Origin: Mycoemilia scoparia
Lineage: Eukaryota > Kickxellomycota > Kickxellomycetes > Kickxellales > Kickxellaceae
Assembly: GCA_027575805.1 (NCBI GenBank)
Contig: JANBPU010000028.1
Coordinates: 62,001 to 126,000, forward strand
DNA: 64,000 bases
Reading direction: 5' to 3'
Shown here: positions 30,512 through 40,500 of the stretch, in pieces
Layout: the number at the start of each line of letters is the position of its first letter
How positions within the stretch are numbered: the stretch's first letter is position 1
Translations under genes and position numbers: made by a program
Notes under the pieces: model-generated
Databases searched by the model: none
Seen by the model: only the letters and a program-made list of their open reading frames with translations
Told to the model about the DNA's origin: nothing

Positions 30512-32420
30512 CCAGGTATCACTTTGTAATTATAGCTTTGAGATTTTAAAGACATTCAAATCTACGATAAAGAGGCATATCGCTTATTATAAACGCCCTT
30601 TTAGATACTTGCACACAAATTGATAATTTATAAATAGATTTAAATATACTTTCCCTTGATCCAATTCACACCATTCTTGACTTTCCCTTTTCGCTTTCTC
30701 CAATTTCAAAAATTGTACATCTTTAGTTTATATGTTTGTATGTATACAAATAAAATTACAGTTATTAGCTTAGTCCTCACAAACCAACTTTTCTTTTTTC
30801 TCATTGAATAAACGCTTCCAAATTTAGATTAGATTTTTACCAGTAAAAAGAAATTCGAATTTGGATCATAATTTTGAAGAGTGAATTTTAGTAGCCAACG
30901 ATTAAAGGGGCAATCCCAGCCAAATGTGTGATCACAGTCTATTATCAAATGGTCATCCTTCAAATATAACTACCCATTTGAATAATTTAATAACCTTTTA
31001 TTTAGCAGTTATTTCAAGTATGTACAATTATAATGAATTTATTTATTTATAGTTATGGTGCCACTCCAGCAACAATTTATAATAATAAAGCTGTAGTATA
31101 TCGTGAGCTTTTTAACATTACTAAATCATATACATTTCACTACCATGCTGCGATTCATGTACATGGCTCTAGATCATTATTAAATCCATAGATATAATCA
31201 TTATATATTTCATATTCAAAATTAGATTACAAACCTAAACATCTGTTTGTTAGAAATTACCAGTCAACTAACTTTCTGGCTTAGTTACTCTTGGCAGAAA
31301 CCCTTAGCTAACCATTTCAGGAAAAACCACCCGCTTTCTTTTGCAACACTTCTATGTCCATATACAAAATAGTTGTGTATAAATTTCCATATAGCCGAGT
31401 ATGGCTACTTGTGTTGACCACTTTTACAACTCCATGTGATATCCTTTGTTGTAAGAAAGATCATATAAATCATCAACATAGCCGATTTCGGGATGTTTCA
31501 TATATCACAGCCAACTTGGTAGATTTTGGTCATAACATCCCGGCTTCTGGCTATGAGTGCTTGCTATCCCCCAACATAGGAATTGTAAGGATGCGCCTTA
31601 GAAACACGTGCTATTTCCAAGTGTCAGAAGTTTAGAACCACCATTTGCAGTGCGGTGCTATCACTGTACTTGTGTAATCTTTGAAATCTACAACAACTCA
31701 ATGCTTTGTATAAATGCTGATCCAAACCTTTATTAAGTCATTTTCCACCTGACTGTCTCAGCTTATCGCCAGAATGCTCTTACAATGGTTATGATATGCA
31801 TTTTTGCCACTGAGCAATCTGTGTATGAATGAAGCGATGGATATAGCACCAAATCAGCCTGGTGTTTATACATATGTGCTCTAATCTAGATATCGGAAAA
31901 ACAAGTGTGCGTAACTAATATTATACAAGTTCAAGAATAATAGACTAATAGAAAACACGCAGGCATAGCCAGGCAGCTGGCCTATTTGAATGGATATTTT
32001 CATGACAAATCCCGTAAATCTATCCCATGAAACTGCATGTATGCAGGCTGAATCATTGTTTGTGCTTTTATCTGTTATTCAGAAATGCTTTGTTAATATG
32101 GTGCTGCTACATACACTCTGCCTTTTTAAGCTGCAATATCAGGAAAGGGGTAGAGCTGTCCTATAAAAATGCTTGTCATGAAGCATCTGCCTTATCATGC
32201 TTGGGCCATCGGCGTTTGAAGAAGGTGCTGGTCTTGGGGCAAGCAGAAAGCACTACACAAACACTGCTCAAGTGGTGCGTTTTTGTAGATAGTGACAGCC
32301 ACAAAGCTCTTGGGTCTGTGTGAGGGAGTGTATATATACTTTGCCATAAACATCTTTGAGTCAAAGTTCGTCAAAAAGATCCTGTATAGCAGTCTTTATT
32401 CGTTTTCCACCAGCAACACT
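30512..32420. other. Intergenic, 1.9 kb
   Basis: 3' UTR of the AT-hook gene (possible AATAAA near 30750), a MITE-like element at about 30861-30981, and then a long, less AT-rich upstream region for the 32.4 kb gene. Its TATATATA lies near 32332, about 85 bases before the ATG. The 93- and 98-codon frames at 31354 and 32027 show no motifs. Confidence 0.45.
30861..30981 (-). mobile_element. MITE-like element, copy 3 (reverse orientation)
   Basis: Left end TTGGATCATAATTTTGAAG and right end CCTTCAAATATAACTACCCA are imperfect inverses. The interior reads TTTTAGTAGCCAACGATT and GGGGCAATCCCAGCCAAATG, the reverse complement of the core in the copies near 0.4 and 47.4 kb. Confidence 0.65.
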
Positions 32421-32798
32421 ATGCATGGAAGAGCATCATATTCAACCGAGTTGGGTGCTGTACCCAAACTATATGAATCCCAGAATCAACACCAGCACCA
32501 TAACGAAAATCGACAGTATCAATCACAGCAGCTGTATCAGCCTGGTTATCACAATAAATCATCATCAACTGTCTATGCTTCTTCGTTGAATTCAAGACCA
32601 AATTTGCAAAGCGAAATATTTGAGGCACATTACCCATTACCTCAACCAACCCAACAAAGTAAGGATCCTTACTTTGGTCCAAGAAAGAAGGGTGTCAGGT
32701 TTAGCAATAACCTGGTAGAGGTCAGGGTATTCGAGAGTACTGAGCCCATCTCGAGTACCCGATCAGAGGCAGATTCTTCAAGAGAGCCAGATTGTTAA
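32421..32798 (+). CDS. Small PP1-docking-motif protein, copy 1
   Basis: A 125-residue single-exon protein. The first 60 residues are Gln/His/Asn/Tyr-rich and disordered. The second half contains FEAHYPLP (68-75), KDPYFGPRKKGVRFSNNLVE (81-100) and VRVFESTEP. KGVRF (90-94) fits the RVxF consensus for protein phosphatase 1, and the neighbouring FSNNLVEVRVF resembles PP1-targeting sequences of the GADD34 type. A role as a small PP1 regulatory subunit is inferred. A related copy lies tail-to-tail at 33353-33781. TATATATA is about 85 bases upstream. The final Cys is shared by both copies (PDC, PNC). Confidence 0.7.
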   Translation: MHGRASYSTELGAVPKLYESQNQHQHHNENRQYQSQQLYQPGYHNKSSSTVYASSLNSRPNLQSEIFEAHYPLPQPTQQSKDPYFGPRKKGVRFSNNLVEVRVFESTEPISSTRSEADSSREPDC

Positions 32799-33560
32799 GG
32801 CCATTAGTTCACTCCCCCCTGGCTTTGATCACTTTTGTATTTTTGTATTTATGTATATAATTTTTTTGGTTTTATTAATAAAAATTATTATATATTAATT
32901 TAAAATCATGCTACTTTCAAGTCAAAGAAATTATTATAATAATAAATAGTTGCTATGAAATTTCTAAATGATTTTGGGTATAGAACTGAGCAATCAGTGA
33001 ATCTGTTTCAACAAGTTAAATAAAATGAATGACAATATAATGATCCAAATATACAAAAGCATTAGTAGTTAATATATAAACGTTGAAGAATTGCTAATTA
33101 TTTTTTCATGGAAAGTACTCATAGATTTGTTTTACTTCTTGAAATAGATACAAGAACTGATCTGTCGTATATCCAAAATCAGATAGATGCTCCATGCTTG
33201 ACTTTATTATTACAATAATTTATTTGACTTGAAAGTAGCATGGGTTTAAAATGTTATATAATACTTTTTATTATTATATTCAATGTAAAGTTATATACAT
33301 AATTACAAAAATACTAAAGTGATCAAAGCCAGGGGGGAGTGAACTAATGGCCTTAACAATTTGGCCCTTTTGCAGAAACTGCCCCTGATCGAGTACTCGA
33401 GACAGGCTCAGTACTCTCGAATACCCTGACCTCTACCAAGTTCTCACTAAACCTGACACCCTTCTTTCTAGGGCCAAAGTAAGGATCCTTACTTTGTTGG
33501 GTTGGTGGCGGCAATGGATAGTGAGCTTGGAATAGCTCATCTGGCAACTTTTGGCTGCTT
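32595..33560. repeat. Large imperfect palindrome (inverted gene duplication)
   Basis: The left arm (about 32595-32950) and right arm (about 33203-33560) are inverted copies that include the 3' half of each PP1-motif gene, both stop codons and the shared 3' UTR. For example, TTAAGGCCATTAGTTCACTC is in the left arm with its complement in the right, and TACTTTCAAGTCAAA versus TTTGACTTGAAAGTA lies near the inner ends. The spacer of about 250 bases is AT-rich and unique. The arms have diverged by small substitutions and indels, so the duplication is not very recent. Confidence 0.8.
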
Positions 33561-33781
33561 CTACCATGGGTCGGGTTATTAAATGGCGGCAACGGATAGT
33601 GAGCTTGGAATAGCTCATCTGGCAACTTTTGGCTGCTTCTACCATGGGTCGGGTTATTAGGTTGTTGTAAATGTGAATGGTTTGGGATTGATGATTTGAT
33701 TGTTACCCAAAAACCACTACTAGTTCCAGCAAAGTTACTTTGATTTGGATAAGTGTGATCAGAAAAAGTCCAGGCTAAAGG
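33353..33781 (-). CDS. PP1-docking-motif protein, copy 2 (5' end unresolved)
   Basis: An open frame of about 142 codons with no in-frame ATG, so either a short upstream exon is spliced on or the copy is 5'-truncated. A usable acceptor (ACCTTTAG) precedes TGGACTTTTTCTGATCAC at the 5' edge. The C-terminal half matches copy 1: AHYPLPPPTQQSKDPYFGP, KKGVRFSENLVEVRVFE, final Cys. An in-frame 78-base tandem duplication (33507-33584 and 33585-33662) gives two 26-residue repeats containing NPTHGRSSQKLPDELFQAH. The RVxF motif and its surroundings are intact, which argues for selection on protein function. Expression is uncertain. Confidence 0.5.
   Translation of the reverse strand, partial: PLAWTFSDHTYPNQSNFAGTSSGFWVTIKSSIPNHSHLQQPNNPTHGRSSQKLPDELFQAHYPLPPFNNPTHGRSSQKLPDELFQAHYPLPPPTQQSKDPYFGPRKKGVRFSENLVEVRVFESTEPVSSTRSGAVSAKGPNC
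33507..33662. repeat. Tandem 78-base repeat inside PP1-motif copy 2
   Basis: Two near-perfect units of 78 bases, beginning GGCGGCAATGGATAGTGAGC and GGCGGCAACGGATAGTGAGC. The 26-codon period keeps the frame. Copy 1 has only a single, diverged equivalent. Confidence 0.9.
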
Positions 33782-34373
33782 TTATTGCAGGTTTTATTAA
33801 AAAGTGCATGTTATAATTAATAATTTAAACCAGCAAATTATATACTTATCATTTAAAAGCCTAAGGTTTATTATTCTTATTAGTGAAATGATTTCTTTGG
33901 GTTATTTTACTTGTGTTGATATAATGGAATTTTAATTCAATGCAAAAGGGGACTGGAATTCTGACTGTTCATAATACATCAAACGGTCATTAAATATTTA
34001 TAATTAAAAAATGTGATGCTGTTCAATTATCGAATCACAATAATTTTCAAAAAAGCTTTAAATGTTTTTAGAACTAAAAACTGTGTGAATTTCAGTTTAG
34101 CTTTATCTTAAATCCTGAAATGCTATTTCTTTCAACCAAAAATCTAAATAGATAATCGATTGAAAGAAATAACAACTTAAGGCAGCGTTTGCTTTAAAAA
34201 GGTATATACATTTTTAAAGCAAACTGTAGTTAGTAATGGGAAAAGAGTGAATAGATGAGGAGGCTTTGGAGAAGAAAGCTTTGCCCACATATTTATAGCA
34301 ATTTTCTTGGCACTGAAACTAGGAAGACATAAAAAGCTACTCATGAGTTTTATAAGCGGAAGGGTAAGGTTTT

Positions 34374-34555
34374 CAATTCTGAAATGACTTACTGGTTGCA
34401 GACTCGATGGAGTCAACGGTTTGGAAAAGTTTGTTGTCCATGTAGGCTTTTTCAATGAACCATTTCCTCCCATTGTATTATTAAAAAGCAGCCATATCAT
34501 TGTCAGTAACAACCTCAACCCATGCTTTCACAGAATGAATTAGACTGTACGCATT
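34374..34555 (-). pseudogene. Possible decayed MULE-type transposase fragment
   Basis: One minus-strand frame reads AYSLIHSVKAWVEVVTDNDM, then AAF, two consecutive TAA stops (34478-34483), then RKWFIEKAYMDNKLF and QTVDSIESATSKSFQN before another stop. The first block resembles the catalytic-core neighbourhood of Mutator-like transposases (pattern ...K.W...VVTDxDxA). The second resembles their TTxxVESxHxxLK region. The match is by memory of family patterns and is weak; with stops it can only be a relic. An overlapping 113-codon frame in another register is probably spurious. Confidence 0.3.
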
Positions 34556-35430
34556 CTGTTATCTTGATGTTATGGATTGTAAATATATGTATTCAGAGAG
34601 GTGTTTCAAATGCAAGCCTTTAATGATTCTGTGAGGCCTTTCTAAAATATTTGGGGGGGGTGAATCATCTGTCGATATAAAGAGACAAACAGTCAAATAA
34701 TATAAACTGAGCAAGAAAATTTGTTCTAATCGATACCATTATTTAAATTAACACAAAATTGCAGCTGTATTTCTATAGACTAAAGCACTCATTGACCATA
34801 CAACGAACCTTGCTGAATTTATGCCGAAATGCAATATAGGCCAGGAGTAATGTGGTATTGTGTGCTACTTCTACATCATCTCTCCTCTCCGGACATCCAA
34901 TGAGCTACAATAACAAGTCTGGGGGAGAACAAAATAGCATTAAAATTGAGCAGATAGCACATGAATCACGAAAGAATCAGAGTATATATGAGCTCGGCTA
35001 CCACACCGCCTAGAGATTTTTGATCATTTTATAACTAAATATACTGTCTACGTTATGGTTAGCTACAAAAAAACATCTCCGAAATGACAGGCAGCCCTTA
35101 TTAGCCATAGTTAGTGTTATTGCTAATGATAGTGGTTCATGTAATTAAGGAAATCGATATAGATGTTCGAATTTGCAAGGTATCGGGCTTTTAGTGTTAA
35201 ATAATAATGGGAGTCGGTCCTCAACTATACTGCATGACGATCTAGAATGATATTGAGCAAAAGCGCAACAAGAAACTTTCTGTGTGCAAATCTTTCGCAT
35301 GTTGCGCTATAAGTCTCAATTCTAAGAATAAAAGTATGTGTGTATTCATAATAAAGTCGAACCACGATATTTAATATAAGAAAAACAGAATAGAGAAAAC
35401 GACAATTACTATGCTTTAGTGCATAGTGGG

Positions 35431-35557
35431 CATATGGGTGATAATTCTTAAAGGCTACATTTTAGTGGCCAATGATTATAGAGGCAGCAACCACAGTCAA
35501 ATGAATATCCATTTTTACCAGTAAACATACACCTTTCAAAAATAATCGCCCATATGG
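35431..35557 (-). mobile_element. MITE-like element, copy 4 (reverse orientation)
   Basis: The clearest ends of the family. Left: CATATGGGTGATAATTCTTA then AAGG. Right: CCTTTCAAAAATAATCGCCC then ATATG. They are inverses over about 24 bases with few mismatches. The interior has TTTTAGTGGCCAATGATTAT and ACCACAGTCAAATG. Confidence 0.8.
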
Positions 35558-36370
35558 TTTGATAACCAATTCTCAAGAACTCACACTTATCGAAGATTGT
35601 GCCAAACTTTATCATATGCAAACTGATACGCCTATTCAAATGTGAGCTTTGACTGCCAATGCAAATAGCAATGAAATAGTTTACATACCAGAGGGCTTTT
35701 CCCAAAACGAGTTCACGAGAGCACACTTAAATACAGAAGCATTGTTTACCACTAATATCATAAATGCGTGTTATTTTTCAATGGATTCCCTGGTAAAATA
35801 GTCCAGCGCTCTTGATGCAGTCGCCAAATGAAAGGATGTCACATTGAGACCATTTGCTGCATGTATTTCTCAATGCAGAGCTCTGATCCTTTCGGTTCAC
35901 TCACATTGAAAGAGTGGGCTTGGGATTCCAGCCAATGCTCGCTTCATTAACACCAGGCTAACTACAAACAGCGGCACATTAAAAGCACGTTGGCTTGGTT
36001 ATAGATCCTTTTTATGATGGCCCACTAATGCGCACGCAACTATGCCAGGCATCAAGGAATCAAATGGCATTGAGACCACAGGCTTCTGGTTTCCTATGCG
36101 TCTGCCAATGTACTGATACATCAATATTTTAAGCAACACCACAATAAACCATAGAACAATGTTAGCAGTAGTAACAACAACATGAGATGGGGCTCTTGTA
36201 TATAATCTCTCATGTTCGTATCAACATTTCCCCTCCATAAACCCCTGATATTTCCAAAAACAAATTTCACTTTAAACTCCAAAGTTGCTCACAATATAGG
36301 ATCAGCTCAAGCATAACAGCACATCTTTAAAAACCCTGAAACCGAGCAGCAATTGTATATTTTAAAAAAA

Positions 36371-36840
36371 ATGGTTCACATACTCAGATGCCTGAACTGC
36401 AATGTAATCGTACTTACAAGCATGCATCCATCTCAATTAACTTGTGCAAAGTGTGGAAGTAACGAACTTGTTTTTGTAAGTAGATGAAGCAATGAGTCCA
36501 AATATACAACGATCTAATCATAATTCCATAATATTTTATACTCAGAAGAAATTGTTAATTTATAATGCTTCCTCTTCTATAGCAAGAAGGAGGAGGAGGG
36601 GGAGGTAATAATAGCTATAACATGGGCAGCGCTTTCGGAGGGGGAAGTGGAGATGGATTTAGTGGTCTTGCAGGGCTTCTTGGCGGTAATGGAGAGCTTG
36701 CATATCTTCTTGGTAATGGCAATGTGACCATACAAAGGAATGGTAATGGTCATGGAAGAAGAAGAGGAAGCAGTTTTAACTTCTTTGGAAGAGGTATTGG
36801 TGGGAGTAATGGTGGCGGAGGTAATTTTAACTTTTTTTAA
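36371..36840 (+). CDS. Zinc-ribbon plus Gly/Asn/Phe-rich small protein
   Basis: Two exons, 36371-36475 and 36583-36840, give 120 residues. The intron of 107 bases has a perfect donor (TTT|GTAAGT) and acceptor (TTCTATAG), phase 0. Exon 1 encodes MVHILRCLNCNVIVLTSMHP and on to residue 35, with four cysteines as CxxC-x14-CxxC (C7, C10, C25, C28). This resembles the N-terminal zinc ribbon of RNF126/BCA2-type ubiquitin ligases. No RING follows. Exon 2 is Gly/Asn/Phe-rich with repeated GG and FNFF ends, a low-complexity segment of the condensate-prone type. The ribbon may bind ubiquitin as in RNF126 (inference). The split of ribbon and Gly-rich tail across the exon boundary supports the gene model. 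Confidence 0.7.
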
Positions 36841-37514
36841 GGCGGAGGTTGGCCTAGGGGAACTTCTATGAATTACCATCCACGCCATTACAAACACCGT
36901 TGATAGTTTGGGGCCAGGAGGTAGAGTTCAATAGTTTGCCAGCATCTTTACCCTGTTATTCTTTTATAGTTACCAAAGAATTTAATAAACCGAGATAATC
37001 CAATGGTTCTGTTTTAAAAATGGGAATTAGTTAGTATGTACATAGATTATTCGTGTCCACCAGCACAATAAACTATGAAGCGAACTCTCAACATCAAAGA
37101 CGGACCAACTTAATTTACAGGATATCTAGACTATTGCTAATAAACCTTCAGACTCAATTATTTCCATCTAGTTTTCGGTATGATCTTTTTGTAATTTTAG
37201 TTTGACTTTAGAATAGAACTTCTCAGTCGCAATCATCATCTCCATCGCCACCTCTATCTTGCCTCAATTCATTCTTTTATGACAAAGTTGGAAGGCAAGT
37301 AATGTAATAAAAATAAACGACACTCTCATTCTTCACTTCAAAATCAGGTCAAAGGTTGTACATTTTAGACTGTCTTTGCAAGTATTATTCTGTTACCTTA
37401 TTAGAATAGACTCTGTCAATAGGTATAGTACAACATGCTATTATAACAATTAAAAATAATAATACCAGAAAATTATCTATAAAATGTCTCATTGTTTAGC
37501 CATTAGCATCAAAA
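36841..37514. other. Intergenic, 0.67 kb, convergent
   Basis: 3' UTRs of the zinc-ribbon gene (AATAAA near 36981) and of IML1. AT-rich; no gene is supported. Confidence 0.5.
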
Positions 37515-40500
37515 TCATTTTGGAATACAAAAATTTGACCACATAGATCCACCCATCTGATCCACCAACAACGGTCCTCTATTCAACGAAGACTCTACTT
37601 CTTGCTGCATGCTATGCTGGTTACTTAGTTCCATTTGAATTCTCTCAACCGTCTTTGCCCAAAATACCTCAACCTTCTTTACATTCCTACATGCCTTTTG
37701 GAATTGAATTCGCAAAACTTCAGGGCTTGTGGGAATTGCTGCTGTTGTTTGTGAGGATGAATTGGCATTGGCATTGTTGGCTGCTATACTCGAAGTTGTG
37801 GAATGTGTTCCAATGCTGTTGATAGTATTGTTATTTCCTGGACTATTAGAGTCTCCCCCAACAGCTACTCCAGTATAGCTATTCATTGTCGTTGGTGGGG
37901 GCGTTAAAAAGTTGTTTCCAGTACCATTTGTTGGTCCTTCTCCTGATGTGGGTGCTGCTGTCGTTCCTCTGAAGCTATTTGGCGCGCTAACATTGCTACT
38001 ACCAATCCCACCTCCTACATTCACAACTTCTCGAGTAGATATTGTTGGTGTATCTGCATTGCTTCCTGTAGTAACTTGATCAGATGATAGTTTGACTCCA
38101 CTTGCATTGCTAATAGTTTCCATCATATTCATAGTCTCGGATACATTTCTTGAATGCTGTCGACTGCTCTTACCGCTAGGAATATATGGCCACTTTTCCT
38201 GTTTATTGCGCACATATACCTGGTTGGTAGAATCTTCCTTATCAAGTTGGTCTGGTGTTTTCTCTCGATGCGAATATTGGTGTGGCCACAGTGAGCTAGT
38301 TGGATTCAATGGGTGATATTCTTGTCGGATTTGTTCCATCATTTGTTCTTGCTGCATTACTCTTTTATATTCCTCCTCTTCTTGCTGTTGTTGGAGATGT
38401 CTTTGTAATTGGTGATGCTGCTGGGCATGTGTGTATCGTGAACTGTTGCCATGGCCTCCAGAGCTTCCACTTCCACCTCCATGAGTAGTAGTGTTGGTGC
38501 TATAGGAAGTGGCCATATCAACCTTGCTACTACTATTGTTACCAAATGCACCACCGCCAAATGAATGTGATGTATGTGGGCCAGGTGTGGTGGCCATGAT
38601 GGTGCTTGCAGATGGCTGGTTAGATATGGTCATTGGTCCACCACCACCACCACCAGATTGTTGTGGATTTCTGATATGATTAACTCGCGATGAATACAAG
38701 TTGTTGTTAAACCAGTAGAACAGTCCTGGTCCTCTGATCTGCACAAATGCCATTCCTGATCTATGAATAAATTGTGGATAGTTTGTCACTACCCGGTTAT
38801 ATGGGTACACACGCTTGACTTTAGTATTAGGTAGATACGAATCTTCAGCCTCAACATCCAAAATAAATCCTTGGTCAAACAGAAATTCTCGCTCAAACAC
38901 GAATTTTGGCAAACTGGCCGCAAATTGCTCAGCAAAGCTAATCTTTCGACTTTGTGGTTTATTATCTTCATGTTTTTCGGCTCCATCTTTTTGATTATCG
39001 CCTGTATCACTGCCATAACTACCATCACTATTCCTATTTGGATCAGAGCTTTTTGCAAACTCTATCTCGCCGATTTCTCGTGTTTTTGTCGCATCTTTGG
39101 CTTTATCATATGGCCCTTCCGCCAAAAGCTCGGATGCTTTGCCGCCATCGCCATCACTACCGCTGCTTCCACCAATCACTGGTGGTGCTGATGTAGCTGG
39201 TTCTTTGTGTTTATCAACTGGCTCAGCAGCACCAGAAGTAGAGGATTTACATATACCACTGCTATTGAGAACTCGACTAAGTCCAGAAACGTTGCTCGAT
39301 ACTACCACTGGCGACCATGACGACGAACTCCTCTTTGGATTTACATTTGCAGTCGAAGGCCCAACGCTCTTGGATTCTCTTTCCTCAACAGCCTTGCTCA
39401 TACTGGACAAGCCATCTCGATTCTCAGCCATAGCAGCACTCGGGCTTAGCGGGTATGAAGTTGATGAAATCAATGTTGACACTTTTGCCTTATCTTTATC
39501 AGCTTTATCACCACTACCAAACGGGCAGAAATCACAGAGTACAGAAATATCAGGTGGTGGGCAGCATATTGCTATTTCAATGGGCGAATGGAATGGGTGA
39601 GTATTTTGTAATGTTGTTGCTAACGGGGCATCAACCAATTTCATTCCACATCGCTCGGCAGTTCGACTCCACGACTGTATCAGTTGATCAATGAGCTTCG
39701 ATGTACAATTCAACCAATTTATAGATAAATGGAAGCATGACCAAGGATTGTGTACCAAATCAAGGTACAGCCATACCGTCTCATTTCTATCACTTCGCTT
39801 GGTGGGATCCAAATCTAAGGCCAGTGTACATGATGCCTGGAGGACCAAAACATTGGGATCGATATTCTTTGGTGACTTAGATAGTGGTTTCTTTAAAATC
39901 GAATCAATGTGGGCCTGCTGTTGTCGTTGCTGCTGCTGTGACGATAGTGCCTTTGAAGGCGACACTGGCGTGATCTTTGGAATATTGAGTGAAGCTGGTA
40001 TCTCTCCATTTGGTCCAAATGTCGGCATTATATTGGCAAACGATTTTCTCAACTGACCTGGTATCAAATTATCTGGCTCATCACCTGGAAGCCTGATACG
40101 GAAAGCATTCGCATCTGGTGTTAGTCGATAAACATATTGGCCATCCATGAATGGCAGACCACGGCCAACATGATGAATTAATCCCCTCTCCAAAAACTTT
40201 TGGCCAAGCTTTATGGCATTTTGGCGTGTTCTTATCGTGTCAAAATTGACCATGACCCATCTAATGAATTGATGCCCGAAGAATGAATCCTTGTATAAAT
40301 AACAGTGCCAACGAATATCTGTCAATGGTACTCCACATTTGGGATGACGCAGAAGGGAATATAAAAGATGAAAAGATGACTCTTCTGTTAGCTTTTCTTC
40401 AATCTGTATCACTGCATCAATTGGCACAAACTCTTTGACCATGTCATCCAGAGCACACCTCTTCTTTTGCCTGAACAGTTCATACTGGAATTCAGTGTAG

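Larger units (their letters stand above)
33782..36370. other. Intergenic, 2.6 kb, with decayed mobile DNA
   Basis: No intact gene. It contains a transposase-like fragment at 34374-34555 and a MITE-like copy at 35431-35557. The rest, about 34.8-36.3 kb, is less AT-rich non-coding sequence preceding the zinc-ribbon gene. TATATAATC near 36199 and TATATTTTAAA near 36356 are TATA-like. Confidence 0.45.

Noticed and set aside
34177..34518. 113-codon minus-strand frame
   Set aside because: It overlaps the transposase-like relic in another register and has no domain or signal. A spliced reading (GTAAGT...CCTAG) giving a CxxxC small-Tim-like end was considered, but the first CxxxC is missing.
35448..35726. 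92-codon minus-strand frame
   Set aside because: Most of it runs through MITE copy 4; the residues reflect the inverted-repeat element, not a conserved protein.
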